A DNA stretch of 64,000 bases from Hyphomicrobiales bacterium (GTDB lineage Bacteria > Pseudomonadota > Alphaproteobacteria > Rhizobiales > Beijerinckiaceae). Position numbers and translations under genes: made by a program. The number at the start of each line of letters is the position of its first letter. Position 1 is the stretch's first letter. Below are positions 27,567 to 36,430 of this stretch, piece by piece. The notes beneath the pieces were generated by a model. That model was not told the origin of the DNA. It made no database searches and saw only the letters and a program-made list of their open reading frames with translations. The stretch is from contig JAQGKD010000117.1 in the NCBI GenBank assembly GCA_028290285.1, positions 20,582-84,581 of the forward strand. The letters are read 5' to 3'.

Positions 27567-29141
27567 ATGGGTGCTCTTGGATCTGTCGGCCATTTCTGGC
27601 GTCTGGCGCACGCGGGCTTTGTCCTGGCCCGCGAGGGCGTATTCTCGGATGTCGATGCAGCGAGCTTGCCGCCCACTGCGCGCCTGCCGTTGGCGTTGGC
27701 GCGTCTCGTGGCACGGGCGGGCGTCGCGCCGCCGTCATCCCGACTGGCCATAGCCATCGGAAAACTTGGGCCTTCCTATGTGAAGCTAGGTCAGTTCCTG
27801 GCGACGCGTCCCGATGTCGTCGGCCCGACGGTCGTGCGTGATCTTGAGTTCCTGCAAGACCGCATGGAGCCCTTTTCGCAGCAGATCGCGGAAGAGCGCG
27901 TAGTGGCTGCTTTCGGACGTCCCCTGGACGAAGTCTACACGCAGTTTGGTACGTCGGTGGCGGCGGCTTCCATTGCCCAGGTTCACCGCGCTCGCGTCCG
28001 CGACGCCAACGGCGAGCGCGACGTGGCGGTGAAGATTCTGCGGCCGGGCATCCAGGCCCGGTTCACGCGCGATCTCATGGATATGTACGCGGCCGCGCGG
28101 CTCGCCGAAAAGCATCTTCCCGACGCCGATCGGCTACGTCCGGTCGAGGTTGTCGACACGCTCGCGCGCTCGGTGCGGATGGAAATGGATTTCCGCCTGG
28201 AAGCGGCAGCGGCTTCGGAATTCGCCGAAAACGTCGTCGACGACCCTGATTTCAGGATCCCGACAATCGACTGGGATCGCACGACCAAGGATGTCCTGAC
28301 GCTCGAATGGATCGACGGCATTCCCCTGTCGGATCTCACCGCGCTCGAACGCGCCGGCTACGACCTGCCGCGCCTGGGCCGCATTGTTATCCAGTCATTC
28401 CTGCGTCATGCGCTGCGCGACGGTTTCTTTCATGCGGACATGCATCAGGGCAATCTGTTCGTCGATACGACCGGCCGGCTCGTTGCGGTCGATTTCGGCA
28501 TTACGGGCCGTTTGGGCCCAAAGGAGCGGCGTTTTCTCGCCGAGATCCTGTTCGGTTTTATCACCCGCAATTACCGCCGCGTCGCCGAAGTGCATTTCGA
28601 AGCGGGATATGTCCCGGAAACCTTCAGCATCGAAGACTTTTCGCAGGCGGTGCGAGCGATCGGGGAGCCGATTCATTCACGCACGGCCGATCAGATCTCA
28701 ATGGCGAAACTGCTGACGCTTCTGTTCGAAATCACCGCCCTTTTCGACATGAAGACACGCACGGAACTCGTCATGCTGCAAAAAACCATGGTCGTGGTGG
28801 AAGGCGTGGGTCGCACCCTCGATCCCAAGCTGGACCTCTGGTCTACGGCGGAGCCAGTTGTGCGCGCCTGGATTGAGGAGAACCTTGGTCCGCGCGGCAA
28901 GCTGGAGGACGCCGGACGCAATCTCTCGACGCTGGCCCGTTTTGCCAACAACCTCCCGGAGGTCCTTCTGCGCGGCGAGCGGCTTCTGGAGCGGCTGGAG
29001 AATCTCAGCTCGGAAGGCTTCGACCTGTCGGCGAGGACGGTCGAGCGGGTCGGTCGCGCGGAGGCGCAGCGCGCTTTGTTTGGCCATACTGCGCTCTGGG
29101 TGATTGCGGTCCTTATGGCGATTGCGCTCTGGCTGCGATAG
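27567..29141 (+). CDS. ubiB: ubiquinone biosynthesis atypical kinase UbiB
   Basis: An ABC1/ADCK-family membrane-associated ATPase that supports ubiquinone assembly (524 aa). Family features are in order: the KxGQ motif in SYVKLGQFLATRPD, the Ala-rich loop AAASIAQVHRA, VAVKILRPG with the invariant Lys, and the DFG-like VDFGITGRLGPKE. One or two hydrophobic helices end the protein (residues about 500-522, ALWVIAVLMAIALWL), as in UbiB. It begins three bases after ubiE stops, so both ubiquinone genes are cotranscribed. Confidence 0.96.
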   Translation: MGALGSVGHFWRLAHAGFVLAREGVFSDVDAASLPPTARLPLALARLVARAGVAPPSSRLAIAIGKLGPSYVKLGQFLATRPDVVGPTVVRDLEFLQDRMEPFSQQIAEERVVAAFGRPLDEVYTQFGTSVAAASIAQVHRARVRDANGERDVAVKILRPGIQARFTRDLMDMYAAARLAEKHLPDADRLRPVEVVDTLARSVRMEMDFRLEAAAASEFAENVVDDPDFRIPTIDWDRTTKDVLTLEWIDGIPLSDLTALERAGYDLPRLGRIVIQSFLRHALRDGFFHADMHQGNLFVDTTGRLVAVDFGITGRLGPKERRFLAEILFGFITRNYRRVAEVHFEAGYVPETFSIEDFSQAVRAIGEPIHSRTADQISMAKLLTLLFEITALFDMKTRTELVMLQKTMVVVEGVGRTLDPKLDLWSTAEPVVRAWIEENLGPRGKLEDAGRNLSTLARFANNLPEVLLRGERLLERLENLSSEGFDLSARTVERVGRAEAQRALFGHTALWVIAVLMAIALWLR

Positions 29142-29171
29142 GCTGGGCAATCAGGGAGGCCGCCGAAGACA

Positions 29172-30461
29172 ATGCTTCAGGGCAAGACCACTCTCCAGGG
29201 CAAGCAGATCCTCCTCGTCATCGGAGGTGGCATCGCGGCCTACAAGTCGCTGGATCTTATCCGGCGCCTCCGCGAGCGGGGCGGGAGCGTGCGTGCGGTG
29301 CTGACGCCGGCCGCACTGCATTTCGTGACGCCGCTCTCCATCGCGAGCCTCAGCGGCAATCGCGTTCACGAGGAACTCTTCTCGCTCATCGATGAAGCCG
29401 AGATGGGGCACATCGAATTGTCCCGCGCCGCGGACCTCGTTGTCGTGGCGCCTGCGACGGCCGATCTCATCGCCAAGGCGGCCAACGGGCTCGCCAATGA
29501 TCTCGCATCGACACTCCTGCTGGCGACAGACAAGAAAATCCTGATGGCGCCCGCCATGAACCTGCGCATGTGGCTCCATCCCGCAACCGCCCGCAATGTC
29601 CAGCGATTGAAGGCCGATGGCGCGGCGTTCGTGGGCCCAGCCGATGGGGATATGGCCTGTGGCGAATATGGCCCCGGGCGAATGAGCGAACCGCTCGAGA
29701 TCGTGGCTGCGATCGAGGCCGCTCTCATGCAGGATACAACGGTGCCCCTCCCGCCAGGAGTCGGCCGACCGCGCACGGTCGGCGGCAGCCTTGCCGGCCG
29801 AAAAGTCCTGATCACCTCGGGGCCGACGCTTGAGCCGATCGATCCCGTCCGCTACATCGCCAATCGGTCGTCGGGTCGACAGGGCCACGCGATTGCGCGC
29901 GCCGCCGCACTCGCCGGAGCCGAAGTCGTTCTCGTGACCGGCCCGGTCTCGATCCCCGATCCTGCTGGAGTTGACACCCGTCATGTCGAAACCGCGCGCG
30001 AGATGCTGGCCTGCGTCGACGCGGCCTTGCCGGCGGATATTTTTGTAAGCGCGGCCGCTGTCGCTGACTGGCGTGTGGATGAGGTCGGAGGCAATAAAAT
30101 AAAAAAGGGGCTGGCGGGCACGCCGTCTCTCAGCTTGATCGAGAACCCCGACATTCTCGCCCACGTTGCCCAACTCGCACAGGGTCGGCCGGGTCTCGTC
30201 GTCGGCTTCGCAGCCGAGACGGAGAAACTGCTCGACAATGCTCGCGCAAAGCTGGCGCGGAAGCGCTGCGACCTCATCGTCGCGAACGATGTCGGCGAAG
30301 GCACTGGCGTCATGGGCGGGCTCAGCAACACGGTCCATCTTGTCACCTTGGACGGCGTCGAATCCTGGCCCCCTCTCGACAAAGACGAGGTCGCGCGACG
30401 ATTGATCGAGAAGATGGCCGCGCTTTTTGGCCCCCTTGCATCAGGAGATCAGGCCCAATGA
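29172..30461 (+). CDS. coaBC: bifunctional phosphopantothenoylcysteine decarboxylase / synthetase CoaBC
   Basis: Two consecutive steps of coenzyme A synthesis in one 429-aa protein. The N-terminal flavoprotein CoaC domain (about 8-190) has [15 protein letters not shown], the catalytic His region [20 protein letters not shown], the APAMNLRMW motif and the Cys of [13 protein letters not shown]. The CoaB domain (about 205-420) has [20 protein letters not shown] and the NDV motif. The ATG at 29172 directly precedes the flavoprotein fold. It lies 30 bp after ubiB, and its stop overlaps dut by four bases, so translation is coupled. Confidence 0.97.
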   Translation: MLQGKTTLQGKQILLVIGGGIAAYKSLDLIRRLRERGGSVRAVLTPAALHFVTPLSIASLSGNRVHEELFSLIDEAEMGHIELSRAADLVVVAPATADLIAKAANGLANDLASTLLLATDKKILMAPAMNLRMWLHPATARNVQRLKADGAAFVGPADGDMACGEYGPGRMSEPLEIVAAIEAALMQDTTVPLPPGVGRPRTVGGSLAGRKVLITSGPTLEPIDPVRYIANRSSGRQGHAIARAAALAGAEVVLVTGPVSIPDPAGVDTRHVETAREMLACVDAALPADIFVSAAAVADWRVDEVGGNKIKKGLAGTPSLSLIENPDILAHVAQLAQGRPGLVVGFAAETEKLLDNARAKLARKRCDLIVANDVGEGTGVMGGLSNTVHLVTLDGVESWPPLDKDEVARRLIEKMAALFGPLASGDQAQ

Positions 30462-30934
30462 CCGTGAAAATTCTGGTCAAGCGTCTGGCTCATGGCCGGG
30501 ATCTGCCTCTTCCGGCATATCAGAGCGGTGCAGCGGCTGGGCTCGATCTCGTCGCCGCGATCCCGCGCAACGCACGTCTGGTTCTGGAGCCCGGCGGCCG
30601 GGACCTCGTGCCGACTGGCCTGGCGATCCAGTTGCCGGAAGGTTACGAGGCGCAGATTCGCCCACGGTCGGGCCTTGCGCTGCGCTTCGGTGTGACGATC
30701 CTCAATTCGCCCGGGACGATCGACGCGGACTATCGCGGCGAAATCTGCGTCATCCTCATCAATCATGGCTCGGAGCCATTCGAAATTGCCCGCGGCGACC
30801 GCATTGCGCAGATGATCGTTGCCCCCGTGGTCCAGGCAGAACTTGCGGAGGTCGAGACGCTGGCGCCCTCCGAACGCGGCGAGGCCGGTTTTGGCTCGAC
30901 GGGTGGTTCACTTTCCGACCGGAGTCCGGAATGA
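30458..30934 (+). CDS. dut: deoxyuridine 5'-triphosphate nucleotidohydrolase
   Basis: Hydrolyses dUTP to dUMP, keeping uracil out of DNA and feeding dTMP synthesis. The 158-aa trimeric-type dUTPase shows motif 1 (SGAAAGLDL), motif 2 (RPRSGLAL), motif 3 ([10 protein letters not shown]), motif 4 (RGDRIAQM) and the C-terminal motif 5 ([11 protein letters not shown]). All catalytic residues, including the Asp of motif 3, are present. coaBC-dut is a conserved pair; dut overlaps both coaBC and the following Rrf2 gene by four bases. Confidence 0.97.
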   Translation: MTVKILVKRLAHGRDLPLPAYQSGAAAGLDLVAAIPRNARLVLEPGGRDLVPTGLAIQLPEGYEAQIRPRSGLALRFGVTILNSPGTIDADYRGEICVILINHGSEPFEIARGDRIAQMIVAPVVQAELAEVETLAPSERGEAGFGSTGGSLSDRSPE

Positions 30935-31383
30935 TCCTTCTGTCGCGTCGTAGCCAGTTGGCAGTGGCCGCTGTTGTGGATGTGGCCTTGCATGCGCGGC
31001 CCTCGCCTGTGGCGGCGAAGGCGCTTGCCGCCCGGCACAATCTGCCTCCACGCCATTTGGAAACGCTTCTGCAGGCCCTCGTGCGCGCCAGTATTCTCAA
31101 AGGCGTTCGCGGGCCCCGCGGCGGCTACGAACTCGCCCGTGAGCGACGCCGGATCACGGCAGGGGATATCGTCCGAGCCGCCATGTTGGACACGGCGGAG
31201 GAAACGGAAGCGCCCAGCCCCGAGTCCCGCCTGGTCGACGAGGTGATCGGCCCACTGGTGGAGAGGGCGGGACAGCGTTTTCTTGCCGAGCTCGATGCGA
31301 TTACCGTCGACGACTTGTGCCGGCAGGCGGGGGATCGGGCGGTATTCGACGACCTTTCCAGCGGCGCGGATTTTACAATTTAG
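30931..31383 (+). CDS. Rrf2-family transcriptional regulator without Fe-S cysteines
   Basis: A 150-aa winged-helix regulator. The Rrf2 core is visible: [19 protein letters not shown], then [39 protein letters not shown] in pieces. The three clustered cysteines that hold [2Fe-2S] in IscR, NsrR and RirA are missing; only a single Cys lies near the C-terminus (DDLCRQAG). It therefore resembles cluster-free members such as CymR, which controls cysteine metabolism with CysK. cysK is indeed the next gene, with a palindrome between. The ATG at 30931 overlaps the dut stop; a frame open further upstream is antifunctional, lying inside dut. Confidence 0.85.
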   Translation: MILLSRRSQLAVAAVVDVALHARPSPVAAKALAARHNLPPRHLETLLQALVRASILKGVRGPRGGYELARERRRITAGDIVRAAMLDTAEETEAPSPESRLVDEVIGPLVERAGQRFLAELDAITVDDLCRQAGDRAVFDDLSSGADFTI

Positions 31384-31402
31384 AAATGTAATACGATACA
31401 TT
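31372..31402 (+). promoter_or_regulatory. putative cysK promoter with overlapping palindrome
   Basis: A possible sigma-70 promoter: TTTACA at 31372-31377, a 17-base spacer and GATACA at 31395-31400. Over it lies the inverted repeat AATGTA (31385-31390) / TACATT (31397-31402), perfect 6-bp arms around ATACGA. A dimeric regulator bound there would block polymerase. It begins at the end of the Rrf2 gene and lies 62 bp before cysK, so the Rrf2 protein is the leading candidate, which is inference. Confidence 0.5.
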
Positions 31403-31464
31403 CCTCGACGAGTGACGTGTTTTGTGCTTGAACCGTCCCCAGAACCGCAACTCGGAGGCGTTCC

Positions 31465-32436
31465 ATGTCCAGCGATCAGCGTTCCCATGTACCCGGCCGC
31501 GGCCGAATTTATGAATCCATCACCGCGACCATCGGCGACACGCCGCTCGTTCGCCTGAAACGCCTCGCCGCCGAGAAGGGCGTCAAAGCGAACCTGCTCG
31601 CCAAGCTCGAGTTCTTCAACCCGATCTCGAGCGTCAAGGATCGTATCGGCGTCGCGATGATCGACGCGCTAGAGGCTGCGGGAAAGATTCAGGCAGGTTC
31701 GACCACTCTTGTCGAACCGACGTCGGGCAACACCGGCATTGCGCTGGCCTTCGTGGCGGCGGCGCGTGGCTACAAACTCATTCTGGTCATGCCGGAATCG
31801 ATGTCGATCGAGCGCCGCAAGATGCTCGCGCTGCTCGGTGCCGAGCTTGTTCTCACGCCCGCACCGCTGGGTATGAAGGGCGCGATCGCCAAGGCGCAGG
31901 AAATAGTCGCCTCGACGCCCGGGGCCGTGATTCCACAGCAATTCGAGAACCCCGCGAACCCCGAGATCCACCGCCGCACAACGGCTGAGGAGATCTGGAA
32001 CGACACCAATGGAACGGTCGACGTCCTGATCTCCGGCGTGGGTACTGGCGGCACGATTACCGGCGTCGGTCAGGTCCTGAAGCAGCGCAAGCCAAGCGTC
32101 CGTATTGTTGCTGTCGAGCCCGAGGACTCCCCCGTACTTTCGGGCGGGCAGCCCGGCCCGCATAAGATCCAGGGCATCGGAGCCGGGTTTATCCCCGCGG
32201 TCCTCGACCGCTCGGTCATCGACGAGGTCGTCACTGTCGGTAACCAGACGTCGTTCGAAACGGCACGTCATCTGGCCCGTTTCGAGGGCATTCCCGTCGG
32301 CATCTCGTCTGGAGCGGCGGTGGCCGCGGGCCTCGAGGTCGGCGGCCGCCCTGGCATGGAGGGCAAGAACATCGTGATCATCATCCCCTCGTTCGCCGAG
32401 CGCTACCTGTCTACCGCTCTCTTCGAGGGGCTCTGA
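31465..32436 (+). CDS. cysK: O-acetylserine sulfhydrylase (cysteine synthase A)
   Basis: Makes cysteine from O-acetylserine and sulfide using PLP. The 323-aa protein has the PLP lysine in [11 protein letters not shown], the substrate loop [10 protein letters not shown], the PLP phosphate loop [12 protein letters not shown] and the C-terminal [11 protein letters not shown] with the Ser that contacts the PLP ring. The N-terminal extension [24 protein letters not shown], of which the first 14 residues are unconserved, suggests the start could be slightly later. It is preceded by a palindrome and an Rrf2 regulator and followed by a strong terminator. Confidence 0.97.
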   Translation: MSSDQRSHVPGRGRIYESITATIGDTPLVRLKRLAAEKGVKANLLAKLEFFNPISSVKDRIGVAMIDALEAAGKIQAGSTTLVEPTSGNTGIALAFVAAARGYKLILVMPESMSIERRKMLALLGAELVLTPAPLGMKGAIAKAQEIVASTPGAVIPQQFENPANPEIHRRTTAEEIWNDTNGTVDVLISGVGTGGTITGVGQVLKQRKPSVRIVAVEPEDSPVLSGGQPGPHKIQGIGAGFIPAVLDRSVIDEVVTVGNQTSFETARHLARFEGIPVGISSGAAVAAGLEVGGRPGMEGKNIVIIIPSFAERYLSTALFEGL

Positions 32437-32460
32437 CCTCCAACGACCAAGACGAAGATC

Positions 32461-32486
32461 GGGGTGTCCATCAGGGCACCCCTTTT
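32461..32486 (+). terminator. rho-independent terminator after cysK
   Basis: GGGGTGTCC at 32461-32469 pairs with GGGCACCCC at 32474-32482 (one G-U pair) around the loop ATCA, and TTTT follows directly. It lies 24 bases after the cysK stop. Confidence 0.85.
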
Positions 32487-32544
32487 CATTTGCCGTGGGC
32501 TGAATTAGCGATGGGCCTGAACCACGGCGCAGCGGGAGAACTAC

Positions 32545-33318
32545 ATGGCATTCGCGACTATTCTGGTGGAAACACACGGGCCCGTGCAGCTCATCCGCCT
32601 GCATCGTCCCGATGCGCTGAATGCACTCAACGGTCAACTCATCGCCGAACTCAACCAGGCCCTCGATGCCGCGGAGACCGCCGCCGATATCAGGTGCCTC
32701 GTCCTGACAGGCTCCGAAAAGGCCTTCGCCGCGGGCGCCGACGTCAAGGAAATGCAGGGCAAGTCCTACATGGACGCCTATCTGGGCGATTTCGTTGCCA
32801 ACTGGGAGCGTCTCACGCGGATGCGCAAGCCGGTTGTCGCGGCCGTCGCCGGTTTTGCGCTCGGCGGGGGCTGCGAACTCGCCATGATGTGCGATTTTAT
32901 CTTGGCCGCCGAGACGGCGAGATTCGGTCAGCCGGAAATCAAGCTTGGGATCATGCCCGGTGCCGGAGGCAGCCAGCGATTGACGCGGTTGGTCGGCAAG
33001 TCCAAGGCGATGGAAATGTGCCTGACGGGGCGCCTCATGGACGCGCAGGAAGCAGAACGGGCAGGGCTGGTGTCCCGCGTCGTCCCCGCGGCGGATCTGA
33101 TCGCCGAGGCGCTGAAGGTAGGCCAGACGATTGCCGGCATGTCTGCTCCTGCCGTGATGATGACCAAGGAATGTGTCGATCGCGCGTATGAGACCACCCT
33201 GAGCGAGGGCATTCGTTTCGAGCGACGGCTTTTTTATGCGACCTTTGCGACGCCTGATCAGAAAGAAGGCATGCAGGCCTTCATCGAAAAGCGCCCCCCA
33301 GCCTTCAAGAACGGCTGA
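32545..33318 (+). CDS. enoyl-CoA hydratase
   Basis: A crotonase-fold enzyme of 257 aa that hydrates trans-2-enoyl-CoA in beta-oxidation. Both catalytic glutamates of the hydratase type are present: one in [13 protein letters not shown] and one in [16 protein letters not shown]. The oxyanion-hole segment is [11 protein letters not shown]. Full conservation around both sites favours a genuine hydratase over an isomerase or dehalogenase. It stands alone between the cysK terminator and rpsT, a position common in Rhizobiales. Confidence 0.94.
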   Translation: MAFATILVETHGPVQLIRLHRPDALNALNGQLIAELNQALDAAETAADIRCLVLTGSEKAFAAGADVKEMQGKSYMDAYLGDFVANWERLTRMRKPVVAAVAGFALGGGCELAMMCDFILAAETARFGQPEIKLGIMPGAGGSQRLTRLVGKSKAMEMCLTGRLMDAQEAERAGLVSRVVPAADLIAEALKVGQTIAGMSAPAVMMTKECVDRAYETTLSEGIRFERRLFYATFATPDQKEGMQAFIEKRPPAFKNG

Positions 33319-33408
33319 AATGTACATCCACGGAGTACCCGTGCGCCTGGGAGCCAACGCGCCGAATGTCCAATCGCGAAAGAACAAAAAGGAATCGCAT
33401 TGTTCCCG

Positions 33409-33437
33409 TTGACGCGGGTCGCAGTTCGAAGCTATAA
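33409..33437 (+). promoter_or_regulatory. sigma-70 promoter of rpsT
   Basis: TTGACG at 33409-33414, an exact 17-base spacer, and CTATAA at 33432-33437. This matches the alphaproteobacterial housekeeping pattern (TTGAC-N17-CTATA). It lies 82 bp before the rpsT ATG, the expected place for a highly expressed ribosomal protein gene. Confidence 0.75.
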
Positions 33438-33518
33438 GCCCCGATCTTCCGCGCAATGGCGTGGAACCGTTTTCACGGCCCGATCACGCATCTGCGGCCG
33501 CTCCTTCGAGGAATACCT

Positions 33519-33785
33519 ATGGCGAATACCTCCTCGGCCAAGAAGGCCGTCCGCAAGATCGAGCGCCGCACGGCCGTAAACCGTTCACGCCGCAGCCAGA
33601 TGCGCACCTACGTCCGCAAGGTCGAGGAAGCGCTTGCTTCTGGCGATGCCGGAGCCGCGCAGGCAGCGCTCCATGCGGCTGAACCTTTGGTCATGCGGGC
33701 CGCCCAGAAGGGCATCGTTCACAAGAACAACGCCTCTCGGAAAATTTCGCGCCTGACGGTTCGCGTGAAGGCTCTCGCGCAATAA
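33519..33785 (+). CDS. rpsT: 30S ribosomal protein S20
   Basis: A small basic protein of 88 aa that binds the 16S rRNA 5' domain early in assembly. The sequence is canonical: [17 protein letters not shown], then [19 protein letters not shown] near the C-terminus. The ATG at 33519 is the family start; the frame is open to 33456, but that would add unconserved residues. Single-gene unit: a sigma-70 promoter at 33409-33437 and a terminator at 33807-33831 frame it. dnaA follows after a long leader. Confidence 0.97.
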   Translation: MANTSSAKKAVRKIERRTAVNRSRRSQMRTYVRKVEEALASGDAGAAQAALHAAEPLVMRAAQKGIVHKNNASRKISRLTVRVKALAQ

Positions 33786-33806
33786 TCTTGGCGAATTCGA
33801 TGGTTC

Positions 33807-33833
33807 AAAAGCCCGGCTGTGCCGGGCTTTTTT
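33807..33833 (+). terminator. rho-independent terminator after rpsT
   Basis: AAAAGCCCGGC at 33807-33817 pairs with GCCGGGCTTTT at 33821-33831 around TGT; the T run continues to six. It begins 22 bases after the rpsT stop. Confidence 0.92.
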
Positions 33834-34733
33834 CGTTTTGTGTCAAGGAATTGCATCTCGGACACAGGCCTATGGATTTCTTTTCGAGCCAGCAGGCCAG
33901 ACTCGCGAACACGTGCTGATTCAAGGGCTTGAAAGCAAAGCCTTGGTGGACGGTGCATTCTTGTGCCTTGACATTTGCTTAACGGGCGACATAGCGCTGC
34001 ATTTCGCACCCGATACGTTTAAGTATGTCTGATTCGACTCTCCATTGTAATGGTCGGGAATCAGGCGGTTAGCGGCGTCAATTGGGAATCTTGCGTTCCG
34101 AGATTGGGGCACGGATGACGCTGCCGTGACAGAGTCGGTTGCGAAGGCTAGGGGCGCTGTGTAAGGTTTTCTTCAGACGGGGCGCACCTGAGACGCGACA
34201 AGAAATACCAGTGACTTGAGTGGGTTACGCAAGGATCTCTTCCCTAGGGTCGTGAGGTCGGCGGGTCCTGCGCTGGCATCGGCGGCTTTGGTGGTCAGGT
34301 CTGCGTGGCGCGAAAGCGCACGTCTGTAAGCGGCGGCTTATGAAAAATTTTGAACATGGGAACTGTGGCCGTCAGGCTGCAGAAGGGGGCTTTATGACTT
34401 TTACGCTGGGAACCGGACGTGCGGCGGGCACGTCGTCTGACTTTAGGGTGCCGAAGAGCGAAAGCGGTTCATTGGCGTTCACGAGCGTGGAAGTGGCTTC
34501 GGACTTATCGAGCGAAGTTGAGTGCGGCGAGTTGCGAGCGACGAGCCGGGTGAGTGCGTTGGAAAATAAGCCATCGCGGACGAATGGTTCGTAGATCGGA
34601 CGCTTTTTCAAAGTTTGGACATTGGCCTTGCTGCGGACGAAACGATCCGCGCGGCTTGCGTCTCGCACCTTTCACAAATCCTGCGCGAGGACTTTCAAGC
34701 TCTGCGCGGGCTCAGCGATGAGAAGACATTTCG
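33834..34733. other. long gene-poor leader region before dnaA
   Basis: About 900 bp without a supportable gene. The left part is AT-richer than the surroundings and holds seven GANTC sites between 33900 and 34136 (see the separate entry). A small stem (GCGC-GAAA-GCGC) lies near 34305. Short frames on both strands at 34340-34594 and 34372-34668 overlap each other and lack coding character. No canonical DnaA box (TTATCCACA or close) was found, so this is not supported as oriC. It probably carries the dnaA promoter and a long 5' untranslated leader. Confidence 0.6.
33900..34136. promoter_or_regulatory. cluster of seven GANTC (CcrM-type) sites
   Basis: GANTC occurs at 33900, 33918, 34031, 34036, 34058, 34086 and 34132. 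About one would be expected by chance in 237 bp. GANTC is the target of the cell-cycle methyltransferase CcrM in alphaproteobacteria, and methylation state is known to influence dnaA transcription in Caulobacter. Link to dnaA control here is inference. Confidence 0.55.
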
Positions 34734-36275
34734 ATGCTCAAACCACGTATCGACGCGACGCGACTTCAAAATTCAGGAATCGTACGATTCTCGCCAGATC
34801 AGCTCGAAACTCCGGTGGCACCAAGCCATGCCGAGGCGTGGCAGAGAACATGCCGGCGCTTGCGAGCTGAGGTCGGAGAGGATGTTTTCAATTCCTGGTT
34901 CGGGCGTCTCGAACTCGATGAGGTCCACGACGACACGGCGCGCCTCTCCGTTCCCACCAAGTTCCTGAAAAGCTGGATTCAGTCCCATTACACGGACCGG
35001 ATCATCGCAGCTCTGTCGTCAGAGATTCCAGTGGTCGCGGCCTTGGCGATTTCCGTCCGCTCCTCGGGTCGAGTGGCCATGCCGCGCATGGCTGAGATCA
35101 ATGTGCCTTTGCGCTTCGAGGAAACGGGAACCCGGTCAAGCCAGTCGCCATTTGCCCCGCCCGCGCCCCTGTCATTTCGGCGCGATGCTGACGCGGCCCC
35201 GCGTGACATCAAGCATCTGGATGCGGAAGCACTCGGTGGATCGCCGCTGGACCGTCGCCTGACGTTCTCAAGCTTCCTGGTCGGACGCTCCAATCAATTG
35301 GCCCATGCCGCAGCTCAGCGGGTCGCGCAGGCGCCGGCGTCGGAGGCACCGCTTTATAACCCGCTCTACATCCACGCTTCGGTGGGCTTGGGAAAAACCC
35401 ATCTCATCCAGGGCATCGCTCACTGCGCGAGTGAGGCCGGCCGTCGTGTGATCTACCTGACTGCTGAGAAGTTCATGTACGGCTTCGTGTCCGCCCTGAA
35501 GGCGCAGACGGCGATTGCCTTCAAGGAAAAGCTGCGCGCGATTGACGTGCTTGTCATCGACGACGTGCAATTTCTGCAGGGCAAATCGATCCAGCAGGAG
35601 TTCTGCCACACCCTGAATGCGCTCATCGACGCGGGCCGCCAGATAGTCATCGCCTCCGATCGTCCGCCTTCTGACCTCGAAACCCTCGATGAGCGTGTCA
35701 GGTCGCGTCTGGCAGGCGGACTTTGCGTCGAAATGGGATCTTTGGACGAGGCTCTGCGCGTCAAGATACTCGACACACGCATTGCTGCCGCTCGCGTGTC
35801 CCAACCGACGTTCGAAGTGCCGCCCGCGGTCGTCTCGCTCGTGGCCATGTCGATCCAGACCAACGGGCGCGATCTCGACGGGGCGGTCAACAGGCTGCTC
35901 GCGCACGTCACGCTCACCGGCGCGCCGCTCACCGTGGAGACGGCGGAGATAGCCATTCGTGATCTTGTGCGCACGCGCGAACCCAAGCGAGTGAAGATCG
36001 AGGATATCCAGAAGCTAGTCGCAACGCATTTCAATGTTAGCCGCGCCGACATCCTGTCCTCGCGCCGGACGGCGACAGTTGTGCGTCCCCGGCAGATCGC
36101 CATGTACCTCGCCAAGATCCTCACCTTGCGATCCCTGCCGGAAATCGGCCGCCGCTTCGGTGGTCGCGATCACACGACTGTTCTGCATGCCGTGCGCAAG
36201 ATCGAAGGACTGTCGAACAACGACGGGCAGCTTTCCGAAGAGCTGGAGCTTTTGAAGCGCATGCTGATGGATTAA
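34734..36275 (+). CDS. dnaA: chromosomal replication initiator DnaA
   Basis: The AAA+ initiator that unwinds oriC (513 aa). Domain I is about 30-110 ([21 protein letters not shown]), then a variable linker to about 175. Domain III has Walker A in SVGLGKTHL, Walker B in VLVIDDVQF and the arginine-finger region [12 protein letters not shown]. Domain IV ends with the DNA-binding signature [16 protein letters not shown]. The ATG at 34734 has a GAGAAG upstream. The first about 25 residues extend beyond the usual start, so a slightly later start is possible. A long GANTC-rich leader precedes it; two hairpins follow. Confidence 0.97.
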   Translation: MLKPRIDATRLQNSGIVRFSPDQLETPVAPSHAEAWQRTCRRLRAEVGEDVFNSWFGRLELDEVHDDTARLSVPTKFLKSWIQSHYTDRIIAALSSEIPVVAALAISVRSSGRVAMPRMAEINVPLRFEETGTRSSQSPFAPPAPLSFRRDADAAPRDIKHLDAEALGGSPLDRRLTFSSFLVGRSNQLAHAAAQRVAQAPASEAPLYNPLYIHASVGLGKTHLIQGIAHCASEAGRRVIYLTAEKFMYGFVSALKAQTAIAFKEKLRAIDVLVIDDVQFLQGKSIQQEFCHTLNALIDAGRQIVIASDRPPSDLETLDERVRSRLAGGLCVEMGSLDEALRVKILDTRIAAARVSQPTFEVPPAVVSLVAMSIQTNGRDLDGAVNRLLAHVTLTGAPLTVETAEIAIRDLVRTREPKRVKIEDIQKLVATHFNVSRADILSSRRTATVVRPRQIAMYLAKILTLRSLPEIGRRFGGRDHTTVLHAVRKIEGLSNNDGQLSEELELLKRMLMD

Positions 36276-36299
36276 GAGCCGACAGGCACACGACCTCTA

Positions 36300-36326
36300 A
36301 CGGGCCTCGACGTTGTTGAGGCCCGT
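36300..36326 (+). terminator. hairpin after dnaA
   Basis: ACGGGCCTC at 36300-36308 pairs perfectly with GAGGCCCGT at 36318-36326. It lies 25 bases after the dnaA stop but has no T run, so it acts alone only weakly, or as a pause before the next hairpin. Confidence 0.45.
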
Positions 36327-36366
36327 ATGCGTTTGGAGGCTTCACCCCCCTTCCAGAGCAAAAGAA

Positions 36367-36400
36367 AAAAGGCCACCGCATGGAAATGCGGTGGCCTTTT
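36367..36400. terminator. bidirectional rho-independent terminator between dnaA and typA
   Basis: A 15-bp perfect stem (36367-36381 with 36386-36400) around GGAA, flanked by T4 on the plus strand and, read from the minus strand, by T6CT3. It serves both convergent genes, most strongly typA. Confidence 0.93.
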
Positions 36401-36430
36401 CAATGATCGGCAAAAACGCCTGTGGCGTCC

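Noticed and set aside
31669..33456. Very long open frame opposite cysK and the enoyl-CoA hydratase (also similar long frames opposite miaB, coaBC, typA and pheT)
   Set aside because: High G+C leaves few stops on the opposite strand. The translations have no recognisable domain, and each lies over a well-identified gene.
34340..34668. Two overlapping short frames on opposite strands before dnaA
   Set aside because: Third-position composition is mixed, neither has a ribosome-binding site or family resemblance, and they exclude each other.
33834..34733. Origin of replication next to dnaA
   Set aside because: No canonical or near-canonical DnaA box was found. In many alphaproteobacteria oriC is near hemE, not dnaA.
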